Assembly: GCA_002306375.1 (NCBI GenBank) | Contig: DBRU01000056.1 | Coordinates: forward strand, 8,839 to 21,157 | DNA length: 12,319 nt | Direction of reading: 5' to 3' | DNA from: Faecalibacterium sp. UBA1360 | GTDB taxonomy: Bacteria > Bacillota > Clostridia > Oscillospirales > Ruminococcaceae | Part shown: positions 1 through 5,586 of the stretch, piece after piece | Position numbering within the stretch: the stretch's first letter is position 1 | How the letters are laid out: every line of letters starts with the position of its first letter | Notes under the pieces: generated by a model | The model's database searches: none | What the model was told of the DNA's origin: nothing | What the model saw: only the letters and a program-made list of their open reading frames with translations | Translations under genes and position numbers: made by a program

Positions 1-7
1 ATTTTAC

Positions 8-1222
8 ATGACGGTTCGTGAACTTTCGGCCCGGCTGGGGTCTTTGGTGGTGCTGCGCGGGGTGCTGCGGGACGAACTCGTGGTCCGGTTCCGGGCGCTC
101 TTGCGCGAGGCCGGGGCCTATACGGGGGACGCCGCCGCCCTGGCGGGGGCCGCAGCGGAATTTGAAGCCGCGCTGCTGCCCCGGGGCGAGGTGTGGAGCG
201 ACGTTTTGCTGGACATCGTTTTGAACGACGACAACCTGTGCATGCGCCGGGGCCTGACGCCGGGCGGCGCGGGGGAAGTGGCCGAAGCCTGCCTGGCCGC
301 CGAGCTGGCCGCCTTGCAGGCGGCGGGGTCCATGACGCTGGAGGACGTGCTGGCCGGGCTGACCGGGTCGGACGCCCTGGCCAATTTGCTGCCCCCGCCC
401 TGGAAGGTGCGGGCGGTGGATTACGCCGCCGCCTACCGGGCCCGGCGGGCGGACGTGGGGCAAAAGGGCTTTGGCATGTTTGCCACCCACCACGTGTTCA
501 CCCTGACCGACGGCGCGCTGACGCCGGTGCGCTGGCCCGACCCCCAGCGCCTGGCCGACCTGCCGGGCTATGAGCGGGAGCGGGAAAAGATCATTGCCAA
601 CACCGAAGCGCTGCTGGCGGGGCTGCCCTCGGCCAACGTGCTGCTGTACGGCGACGCGGGCACCGGCAAGTCCAGCACGGTGAAGGCCATCGCCAACGAG
701 TACGCCCCCCGGGGCCTGCGCCTGGTGGAGGTGAAAAAGCACCAGCTGTACCAGATGCCCGCCCTGATGGACGAGCTGGCCGACAACCCGCTGAAGTTCA
801 TTTTGTTCATCGACGATCTGAGCTTTGCGGCCAACGACGACAACTTTGCGGCGCTCAAGGCCATTCTGGAAGGCAGCGTGGGCGGGCGCAGCCACAACGT
901 GGCGGTGTACGCCACCTCCAACCGCCGCCACCTGGTCAAGGAGCGGCTCAGCGACCGTACGGGGGACGACATCCACGAAGGGGATACCCGGCAGGAGCTC
1001 ATGAGCTTGTCGGCCCGGTTCGGGCTGACCGTGACCTTCCAACGGCCGGACAAGGCGCTGTACGAGTCCATTTTGCTGGAGCTGGCCGTGCGCTACGGCG
1101 TGCAGATGCCCTCGGACCAGCTGTTCATGCGGGCCGAGGCCTTCGCCCTGCGGGCCGGCGGGCGCAGCCCCCGGGTGGCCAAGCAGTTCATCGAGCTGCT
1201 GGCGGCGGGGGTGCGGCTGTAA
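8..1222 (+). CDS. DUF815-family AAA-type ATPase
   Basis: This is a 404-residue ATP-binding protein of the DUF815 type; the cellular role of the family is not established to my knowledge. The C-terminal half carries the ATPase core. A Walker A loop (GDAGTGKS) lies at residues 215-222. A Walker B strand ending in IDD lies at 264-270. A sensor-1-like segment (YATSNRR) at 301-307 is followed by an ERLSDR stretch that could supply an arginine finger. The N-terminal 170 residues are Ala/Leu/Arg-rich and probably helical, and they hold no motif I recognise. The ATG lies seven bases from the window edge, so its ribosome site cannot be seen. The frame is open to the edge, so translation could begin further upstream. 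The gene ends at a strong intrinsic terminator and converges on the lyase gene. The family call is fairly firm; the start is not. Confidence 0.85.
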   Translation: MTVRELSARLGSLVVLRGVLRDELVVRFRALLREAGAYTGDAAALAGAAAEFEAALLPRGEVWSDVLLDIVLNDDNLCMRRGLTPGGAGEVAEACLAAELAALQAAGSMTLEDVLAGLTGSDALANLLPPPWKVRAVDYAAAYRARRADVGQKGFGMFATHHVFTLTDGALTPVRWPDPQRLADLPGYEREREKIIANTEALLAGLPSANVLLYGDAGTGKSSTVKAIANEYAPRGLRLVEVKKHQLYQMPALMDELADNPLKFILFIDDLSFAANDDNFAALKAILEGSVGGRSHNVAVYATSNRRHLVKERLSDRTGDDIHEGDTRQELMSLSARFGLTVTFQRPDKALYESILLELAVRYGVQMPSDQLFMRAEAFALRAGGRSPRVAKQFIELLAAGVRL

Positions 1223-1238
1223 AACACCATACCGTTTG

Positions 1239-1266
1239 CGTCCCGGCGGGAGCCGGGGCGTTTTTT
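1239..1266 (+). terminator. Intrinsic terminator of the DUF815 gene
   Basis: A nine-base-pair stem (CGTCCCGGC, 1239-1247, with GCCGGGGCG, 1252-1260, including one G-T pair) closes a GGGA loop. Six T residues follow directly. It begins 17 bases after the stop codon. The opposite strand has no T-run, so it acts only for the + strand. Confidence 0.88.
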
Positions 1267-1317
1267 GGTTGGTTGCTTCTTGGCAGGCGGCTGCTTGCCC
1301 TTCCCGTTCCGGCGTTT

Positions 1318-1423
1318 GTTCGCCCTGGTTCGTAGGGACGGAATTCATTCCGTCCGTGGGGCCTTGCGCTGGCGCAAACATCCCCGGACGGGACAAGTCC
1401 CGTCCCTACAATGCAGGGCGAAC
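1318..1423. repeat. 106-bp imperfect palindromic element (REP/MITE-like)
   Basis: The outer arms GTTCGCCCTG (1318-1327) and CAGGGCGAAC (1414-1423) are exact reverse complements. After a four-base mismatched step on each side, 24-base inner arms (1332-1355 and 1386-1409) again pair with few mismatches. Each inner arm is itself close to a palindrome. The centre holds a further hairpin, TTGCGC-TG-GCGCAA (1364-1377). No reading frame of note lies inside. I recall similar GTAGGGACGG-type repeats between genes of gut Clostridia, but I cannot verify other copies here. Its role is unknown; it could be a non-autonomous mobile element or an RNA structural element. Confidence 0.7.
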
Positions 1424-1433
1424 GGCATACGAT

Positions 1434-1517
1434 CCGGTAACGGGCAACGGCGCAAAGTTGACAACCCCTCAGTCAGCCTGGCGGCTGACAGCTCCCCTTG
1501 CACAGGGGAGCCTTGGG
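1434..1517 (+). repeat. Two-hairpin intergenic repeat, copy 1
   Basis: The element begins CCGGTAACGGGCAACGG. It then shows two short stem-loops: GTCAGCC-tggc-GGCTGAC, and CTCCCCT-tgcac-AGGGGAG near the right end. Two more copies occur at 5397-5470 and, inverted, at 5493-5573, which establishes a repeat family within this window. It lies just beyond the 3' end of the lyase gene, and its hairpins may help end or protect that transcript; this is inference. Confidence 0.85.
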
Positions 1518-1531
1518 GGGCCGGACGCTCC

Positions 1532-1547
1532 AAAAGCCCCCGGCTTA
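1532..1547 (-). terminator. Possible weak terminator at the end of the lyase gene
   Basis: On the minus strand a five-base stem, AAGCC-ggg-GGCTT, overlaps the TAA stop codon and runs into a short T stretch. The stem is short and the T-run poor. Termination may instead rely on the repeat hairpins further downstream. Confidence 0.35.
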
Positions 1548-2750
1548 CGCCCTCTCGCTGACCAGCACAAACCCTTCCTCGGTCAGGCGGGTCTTGATCT
1601 GCTCGATCTGGGCGGCGTCCCGGGTCTCCAGCCCCAGCTTCAGGAAACAGCTGGTGATGGCCATGTTCGTGTCGCCCCGGTCATGGTGCACGGCCACGAT
1701 GTTCGCCCCGCAGGAGGACACGATGTCCGACACCCGCAGCAGCTGGCCGGGCTTGTCCTCCAAGGCGATCATCAGGTTGGCCGTGCGCCCGCTCATCACC
1801 AGCCCGCGGGTGATGACCCGGGACAGGATGTTCACGTCGATGTTGCCCCCCGAGATCAGGCACACGGTCTTTTTGCCCGCCAAGGGCAGCTTGCCGAACA
1901 AGGCGGCGGCCACGGGGGTGGCCCCCGCGCCCTCGGCCACCAGCTTCTGGTTCTCCATCAGGGACAAAATGGCGGCGGCGATCTCGTCCTCGCTCACCGT
2001 GACGATGTCGTCCACGTACTTTTCCACCAGCTCAAAGGTGGCTTCGCCCGGGGTCTTCACCGCGATGCCGTCGGCAAAGGTGTCCACGTGGTCCAATGTC
2101 TCGTAGGTATGGTCGTGGTAGGCCCGGTACATGCTGGCCGCGCCCGCGGCCTGCACGCCGTAGACCTTCACGTCGGGGCGCAGGCTCTTCACCGCCATGG
2201 CCACCCCCGCGATCAGCCCGCCGCCCCCGATGGGCACCACGATGGCCTCCACGTCGGGCAGCTGGTCCAAAATTTCCAGCCCGATGCTGCCCTGCCCGGC
2301 CATGACCAGCTCGTCGTCGTAGGGGTGGATGAAGGTCATGCCCGTCTCCTTCTGCAATTCCACGGCCCGGTCATGGGCGTCGTCGTAGGTGCCCTTGACC
2401 AGCTCCACCCGGGCGCCCAGGCGCTTGGTGCTCTCCACCTTCATGATGGGCGCGCCGTCCGGCATGCACACCACGCTGGGGATGCCCAGCCGCGTCGCCG
2501 CCAGCGCCACGCCCTGGGCGTGGTTGCCCGCCGAACAGGCGATCACGCCGTGGGCCCGCTCCTCCTCGTTGAGCTGGCTGATCTTGTAATAGGCCCCCCG
2601 CAGCTTGAAACTGCCGGTGACCTGCAAATTCTCGGTTTTCAGGTACAGTTCCGCGTCGGTGCCCAGGCGCGGCGCCGCGATCAGGTCGGTGCGGCGTGCC
2701 ACGTCCCGCAAAACGAAGGCGGCGTGATAGATCTTGTCAAGCGTCAGCAT
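1545..2750 (-). CDS. ilvA: Threonine ammonia-lyase with C-terminal ACT domain
   Basis: This PLP-dependent enzyme deaminates L-threonine to 2-oxobutanoate and ammonia in the cytoplasm. It can feed isoleucine synthesis or threonine breakdown. The 401-residue protein has the PLP-binding lysine in GSFKLRGAYYK (Lys49), the SAGNHAQG loop (73-80) and the phosphate-binding glycine loop GGGGLIAG (175-182). From about residue 325 an ACT domain follows (NLMIALEDKPGQLL). The length fits the short ACT-bearing class often named ilvA or tdcB; the two uses cannot be told apart from sequence alone. The ACT domain implies allosteric control by an amino acid. The ATG is preceded by a GGGGAGGAAG ribosome site at good spacing. 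The gene has its own promoter and a structured leader, stands alone, and diverges from the MFS operon. Confidence 0.93.
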   Translation of the reverse strand: MLTLDKIYHAAFVLRDVARRTDLIAAPRLGTDAELYLKTENLQVTGSFKLRGAYYKISQLNEEERAHGVIACSAGNHAQGVALAATRLGIPSVVCMPDGAPIMKVESTKRLGARVELVKGTYDDAHDRAVELQKETGMTFIHPYDDELVMAGQGSIGLEILDQLPDVEAIVVPIGGGGLIAGVAMAVKSLRPDVKVYGVQAAGAASMYRAYHDHTYETLDHVDTFADGIAVKTPGEATFELVEKYVDDIVTVSEDEIAAAILSLMENQKLVAEGAGATPVAAALFGKLPLAGKKTVCLISGGNIDVNILSRVITRGLVMSGRTANLMIALEDKPGQLLRVSDIVSSCGANIVAVHHDRGDTNMAITSCFLKLGLETRDAAQIEQIKTRLTEEGFVLVSERA

Positions 2751-2791
2751 AGACTTCCTCCCCTTATAGGTCCCGCCGCCCCCTCGGATGG

Positions 2792-2834
2792 GCAGGAAAG
2801 CGGCCCGACGCCAAAGGCGGGGCCGCTTTCCTGC
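2792..2834 (-). promoter_or_regulatory. Leader hairpin upstream of the lyase gene
   Basis: A perfect 15-base inverted repeat (2792-2806 with 2820-2834) encloses a loop that itself pairs CGCC with GGCG. It falls inside the roughly 110-base leader predicted from the promoter upstream. A second small stem, GCTTC/GAAGC, lies immediately 5' to it in the transcript (2833-2849). There is no T-run behind the hairpin on either strand, so it is not a standard terminator. It may stabilise the mRNA or bind a regulator; this part is inference. Confidence 0.55.
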
Positions 2835-2866
2835 TTCGCCGTTGAAGCGTCGAGCGTATAGGCACG

Positions 2867-2895
2867 ATTATAGTTGAATGGAATTGATTTGTAAA
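2867..2895 (-). promoter_or_regulatory. Sigma-A promoter of the lyase gene
   Basis: On the minus strand the -35 box TTTACA (2890-2895) and the -10 box TATAAT (2867-2872) are separated by exactly 17 bases, in an AT-rich island. Transcription would start near 2860. An inverted repeat, ATTTGT-8-ACAAAT (2887-2906), overlaps the -35 box and is a candidate operator. Confidence 0.85.
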
Positions 2896-2952
2896 GTGAA
2901 ACAAATTCATGTCATGCTCGGGCGGCGATGCCGAAGCCCGGGGGCGGGGCGC

Positions 2953-2980
2953 TTGCATCCGGCGGGTTTCGTGCTATAAT
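2953..2980 (+). promoter_or_regulatory. Sigma-A promoter of the MFS-phosphatase operon
   Basis: TTGCAT (2953-2958) and TATAAT (2975-2980) are spaced by 16 bases. The -10 box is preceded by TG one base upstream (2972-2973), an extended -10 element. The expected start of transcription is near 2987. Confidence 0.8.
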
Positions 2981-2989
2981 GCGGGGGTG

Positions 2990-3010
2990 GGGGACCGGGA
3001 CCCGGTCCCC
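2990..3010. promoter_or_regulatory. Perfect 21-bp palindrome at the MFS transcript start
   Basis: Arms GGGGACCGGG and CCCGGTCCCC match exactly around a single central A. The position, just after the -10 box, is that of a repressor operator at the start site. The same bases would form a strong hairpin at the 5' end of the mRNA, although the one-base centre means the innermost pairs would open. The regulator is not known. Confidence 0.55.
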
Positions 3011-3043
3011 GCTTACCCTATTATAATGGCAGAGGTATCGCCT

Positions 3044-4216
3044 ATGGCTTCTCTTTTGTTGCCCATCATCTATCTGGCCTTCATCAGCCTGGGTCTGCCT
3101 GACGCCCTGCTGGGGGCCGCCTGGCCCAGCATGTACGGGGCGCTGGGGGCCCAGCTGTCCTGGGCGGGCATCGTGTCCATGATCATTGCCGGGTGCACGA
3201 TCATTTCCAGCCTGGTCAGCGCCCGCGTCACCGCGGCGCTGGGCACCGGGCGGGTCACGGCGTACAGCGTGCTGCTTACGGCCCTGGCGCTGCTGGGCTT
3301 TTCCCTCAGCGGGGCGTTCTGGCAGCTGTGCCTGTGGGCCGTGCCCTACGGCCTGGGGGCCGGCAGTGTGGACGCCGCCCTCAACAGCTATGTGGCCCTG
3401 CATTACGAGAGCCGCCACATGAGCTGGCTGCACTGCATGTGGGGCGTGGGGGCCACCGTGGGCCCCGCCGTCATGGGCTGGGCCCTGACGGGGGGCGTGT
3501 GGCAGGACGGCTACCGCATCATCGCCCTGGCGCAGATCCTTCTCACTGCTCTGCTGCTGGCCAGCCTGCGTCTGTGGAAGCAGAACCCCGGCGCGGTGCC
3601 CGGGGCCGAACCCGAAGCCCGGCCCATCCGCGAACTGCTGCGCATGCCCGGCGTGCGGGAAGTGGTGACCTGCTTTTTCTGCTACTGCGGGCTGGAAGCC
3701 ACCGCCGGCATGTGGGCGGCCAGCTACTGCACGCTGGTGCGGGGCATCGACGCCGGCACGGCCGCGTCCTGGGCCAGCCTGTTTTACCTGGGCATCACCA
3801 TCGGGCGGGGGGCCAGCGGCTTCCTGACCTATAAGGTCACCGACCAGAACATGATCCGCCTGGGCCAGGGTCTCATCGCCCTGGGCCTGGCGCTGATCCT
3901 GCTGCCTGCCGGGGACGGGGTGCTGTTCGCGGGGCTCATCACGGTGGGGCTGGGCTGCGCGCCCATCTACCCCAGCATCATCCACGAGACCCCGGCCAAC
4001 TTCGGGCGGGAGCTGTCCCTGAGCATGACCGGCCTGCAAATGGCCTGCGCCTACGTGGGCAGCTGCCTGATGCCCCCGCTGTTCGGCCTGTTGGCCCAGT
4101 ATGTGTGGGTGGGGCTGTACCCGTGGTATCTGGCGGTGTTTCTGGCGGGCATGGTGGTCATGGCCGAGCGCCTGCACCGCATCACCGCCGCCCGCCGCGC
4201 CGGGCTGGAACTGTGA
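3044..4216 (+). CDS. MFS transporter, 12 membrane segments
   Basis: This is a 390-residue integral membrane protein of the major facilitator superfamily; its substrate is not recognisable. It opens with LLLPIIYLAFISLGLPDALLG and then alternates hydrophobic segments with short loops, consistent with two six-helix halves joined by a polar linker (KQNPGAVPGAEPEARPIRELL). A degenerate form of the MFS loop-2/3 signature (SARVTAALGTGR) follows the second helix. The frame is open further upstream, but this start is preferred because AGAGGT sits seven bases before it. An ATG at 3026 overlaps a TATAAT string and has no ribosome site, and codons before 2980 would lie upstream of the promoter. The phosphatase gene follows after 26 bases, so the two are probably cotranscribed. 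The overall look (LGLPDxxLGxxWP) resembles the FHS-like MFS proteins of gut Clostridia. Confidence 0.88.
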   Translation: MASLLLPIIYLAFISLGLPDALLGAAWPSMYGALGAQLSWAGIVSMIIAGCTIISSLVSARVTAALGTGRVTAYSVLLTALALLGFSLSGAFWQLCLWAVPYGLGAGSVDAALNSYVALHYESRHMSWLHCMWGVGATVGPAVMGWALTGGVWQDGYRIIALAQILLTALLLASLRLWKQNPGAVPGAEPEARPIRELLRMPGVREVVTCFFCYCGLEATAGMWAASYCTLVRGIDAGTAASWASLFYLGITIGRGASGFLTYKVTDQNMIRLGQGLIALGLALILLPAGDGVLFAGLITVGLGCAPIYPSIIHETPANFGRELSLSMTGLQMACAYVGSCLMPPLFGLLAQYVWVGLYPWYLAVFLAGMVVMAERLHRITAARRAGLEL

Positions 4217-4242
4217 GCCCATCAAACCCAAGGAGGGACCCC

Positions 4243-4785
4243 ATGGCCCACGAGTTGTATTTTACCCGCCACGGCCAGACTGTCTGGAATGTGGAAAACA
4301 AGATCTGCGGCGCCACCGACAGCCCCCTGACCGACCTGGGCCGGGCCCAGGCCGCCGAGCTGGGCCGGGCCATCGCGGCCGGGCATTTGCCCATCGACCG
4401 CATTTTGTGTTCGCCCCTGTCCCGGGCGGCGGACACGGCCCGGGCCGTCGCCCACGGCGCCGGCCTGCCCCTGACGGTGGAGCCCCGGCTCATCGAGCAG
4501 AACTTCGGCCGGTTTGAGGGCACGCCCCGGGACGGGGCGGAGTTCGCGGCGGCCAAGGGCCGTTTTGCCGACGATTTCGGCGGCGGCGAAAGCATGCTGC
4601 GGGTGGCCGCGCGCATCTACGCCCTGCTGGACAAGCTGCGCCAAAGCCCCGACACCTGCCTGCTGGTGGCCCACAACGGCATTGCCCGGGTGGTGCACTC
4701 CTATTTTTGCAGCATGACCAACCAGGAGTACGCGGCCTTCGGCATCGGCAACTGCGAGCTGCGGCGGTACGTGTTCCCCGAATAA
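4243..4785 (+). CDS. Histidine phosphatase (phosphoglycerate mutase-like)
   Basis: A 180-residue cytoplasmic protein of the branch-1 histidine phosphatase family. The catalytic RHG triad is at residues 9-11 (His10 takes the phosphate). The other active-site positions are visible: SPLSRAADTA with Arg61, the acidic stretch LIEQNFGRFEG (Glu85 to Glu92), and the second histidine in VAHNGIARVV (His144). The length fits the small GpmB/CobC-like members. No neighbour points to cobalamin or glycolysis, so the substrate stays open; a metabolite phosphate or a housekeeping phosphatase role is equally possible. The start is fixed by an AAGGAGGG ribosome site (core AGGAGG, 4231-4236). The gene is second in an operon with the MFS transporter and ends at a strong two-way terminator. 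Confidence 0.9.
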   Translation: MAHELYFTRHGQTVWNVENKICGATDSPLTDLGRAQAAELGRAIAAGHLPIDRILCSPLSRAADTARAVAHGAGLPLTVEPRLIEQNFGRFEGTPRDGAEFAAAKGRFADDFGGGESMLRVAARIYALLDKLRQSPDTCLLVAHNGIARVVHSYFCSMTNQEYAAFGIGNCELRRYVFPE

Positions 4786-4795
4786 GACCCCGACC

Positions 4796-4834
4796 AAAAA
4801 GCGCCCCCGCCGTGGCAACGGCGGGGGCGCTTTG
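4796..4834. terminator. Bidirectional intrinsic terminator
   Basis: A 13-base perfect GC stem (4801-4813 with 4818-4830, loop GGCA) is extended by A-T pairs on both sides. On the minus strand five T residues follow the stem. On the plus strand there is a TTT, then a second TTTT a few bases on. It serves the convergent phosphatase and gtrA-like genes, and the better T-run favours the minus strand. Confidence 0.9.
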
Positions 4835-4855
4835 GCCTTTTGGGGGTGCGGGGGA

Positions 4856-5281
4856 TCAGTACACCAGAAGTTTCTGGGCCAGGTAGTTCACAAAGAACAA
4901 AGCCACGTCCACGGGGATCTTGGCGGCCAGTTCGGGGGTGCCGGCGGGCAAAACGCCCACCAGGGCGGCCACCAGCAGGCCGCTGGCCAGGGTCTTGAGC
5001 ACCGTGATAAGGGTGTACAGGCTGGCGGACCGGCCGTGGGAGCGGTGGCTGCGGAACACCAGGAAGTAGTTGATCAGGTAATTGCACAGCGAGGACAGCA
5101 CCCGGGCGATGATGGTGGCTGCCAGGATGGCGGCGGTGTCGCCCATGCGGGGGCGCAGCACGGCGCACAGCAGGGCGAAGGCCCCCAGGTCCACCAGGCT
5201 GGAGGACAGGGAGGACGCCGCGAACCGCACAAAGGGGGGCAGAGCGATGCGGGCGGAGGCGGAAGGCGCAGAGTGGGGCAT
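4856..5281 (-). CDS. GtrA-family four-helix membrane protein
   Basis: A 141-residue membrane protein that fits the GtrA family, whose members are thought to help move lipid-linked sugars or to work with glycosyltransferases. Four hydrophobic segments lie at about residues 20-42, 50-72, 86-108 and 117-138. The family-like pattern is seen in PPFVRF before helix 1 with an Asp inside it (Asp31), and in CNYLINYFLVFR at the end of helix 2. The start at 5281 has a GAAAGGA site eight bases upstream. A second ATG at 5290 overlaps that site and is unlikely, and the frame open beyond it would cross the leader and promoter. No glycosyltransferase gene lies next to it, so a partner would have to be encoded elsewhere. 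It is transcribed alone, with a terminator-like hairpin in its leader. Confidence 0.82.
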   Translation of the reverse strand: MPHSAPSASARIALPPFVRFAASSLSSSLVDLGAFALLCAVLRPRMGDTAAILAATIIARVLSSLCNYLINYFLVFRSHRSHGRSASLYTLITVLKTLASGLLVAALVGVLPAGTPELAAKIPVDVALFFVNYLAQKLLVY

Positions 5282-5299
5282 GGGGGACATCCTTTCCCG

Positions 5300-5325
5300 A
5301 AAAAGCGCCGGGGCGAGCCCGGCGC
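5300..5325 (-). promoter_or_regulatory. Terminator-like hairpin in the gtrA-like gene leader (possible attenuator)
   Basis: On the minus strand an eight-base stem, GCGCCGGG (5318-5325 side) with CCCGGCGC (5305-5312 side), closes a five-base loop and runs straight into TTTTT (5300-5304). It lies downstream of the promoter and about 15 bases before the ribosome site. As placed it should stop much of the transcription before the gene. The leader is too short to show a convincing antiterminator. Confidence 0.6.
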
Positions 5326-5348
5326 GGTCAAAAACAGCGTACCATAGC

Positions 5349-5377
5349 AGTATAGCGCCCCGGCGCACAAAAGTCAA
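5349..5377 (-). promoter_or_regulatory. Sigma-A promoter of the gtrA-like gene
   Basis: On the minus strand TTGACT (5372-5377) and TATACT (5349-5354) are separated by 17 bases. The predicted start is near 5342, giving a leader of about 60 bases. Confidence 0.82.
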
Positions 5378-5396
5378 GAAGGGGACGGCAGGCGGC

Positions 5397-5470
5397 CCGG
5401 TAACGGGCATCGTGGCAAAGTTACCAACCCCTCCGTCAGCTTCGCTGACACCTCCCCTTACACAGGGGAG
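5397..5470 (+). repeat. Two-hairpin intergenic repeat, copy 2
   Basis: It starts CCGGTAACGGGCA and keeps the order seen in copy 1: the AACCCCTC block, a GTCAGC/GCTGAC stem and a CTCCCCT-tacac-AGGGGAG stem. The first stem is shorter than in copies 1 and 3, and the sequence before CCCCTC differs (ACCAA for GACAA). It lies upstream of the gtrA-like promoter. Confidence 0.85.
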
Positions 5471-5492
5471 GCATGCAAGGTGGCAGCACCCC

Positions 5493-5573
5493 AAGGCTCC
5501 CCTGTGTAAGGGGAGCTGTCAGCCGGCAGGCTGACTGAGGGGTTGTCAGGTTACCGCCGCAAGCCGTTACCGG
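5493..5573 (-). repeat. Two-hairpin intergenic repeat, copy 3 (inverted)
   Basis: Read on the minus strand it begins CCGGTAACGG and contains GACAACCCCTCAGTCAGCC, then the GTCAGCC/GGCTGAC stem and the CTCCCCT-tacac-AGGGGAG stem. It is closer to copy 1 than to its neighbour copy 2. It faces copy 2 across a 22-base spacer, so together they make a long inverted repeat. It begins 14 bases past the eutH stop codon. Confidence 0.87.
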
Positions 5574-5586
5574 GCAACGGGGCGAG

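Noticed and set aside
2750..2860. A T-box or other known riboswitch ahead of the lyase gene
   Set aside because: The conserved T-box sequence and a terminator with a T-run are both missing.
1236..2861. A 541-codon plus-strand frame covering the repeats and the antisense of the lyase gene
   Set aside because: It crosses a terminator, two repeat elements and the reverse strand of a well-supported enzyme, with no family resemblance.
2764..2958. A 64-codon minus-strand frame upstream of the lyase gene, considered as a leader peptide
   Set aside because: Its start lies upstream of the mapped -35 and -10 boxes, so the transcript would not contain it. It has no run of Ile, Val or Leu codons.
3022..3027. 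A second TATAAT before the MFS gene
   Set aside because: There is no -35 box at the right distance, and a start site from it would fall on or after the ribosome site of the gene.
2912..4231. A 439-codon minus-strand frame opposite the MFS gene
   Set aside because: Its Gln/His/Gly-rich composition is typical of an antisense shadow, whereas the plus strand encodes clear membrane segments.
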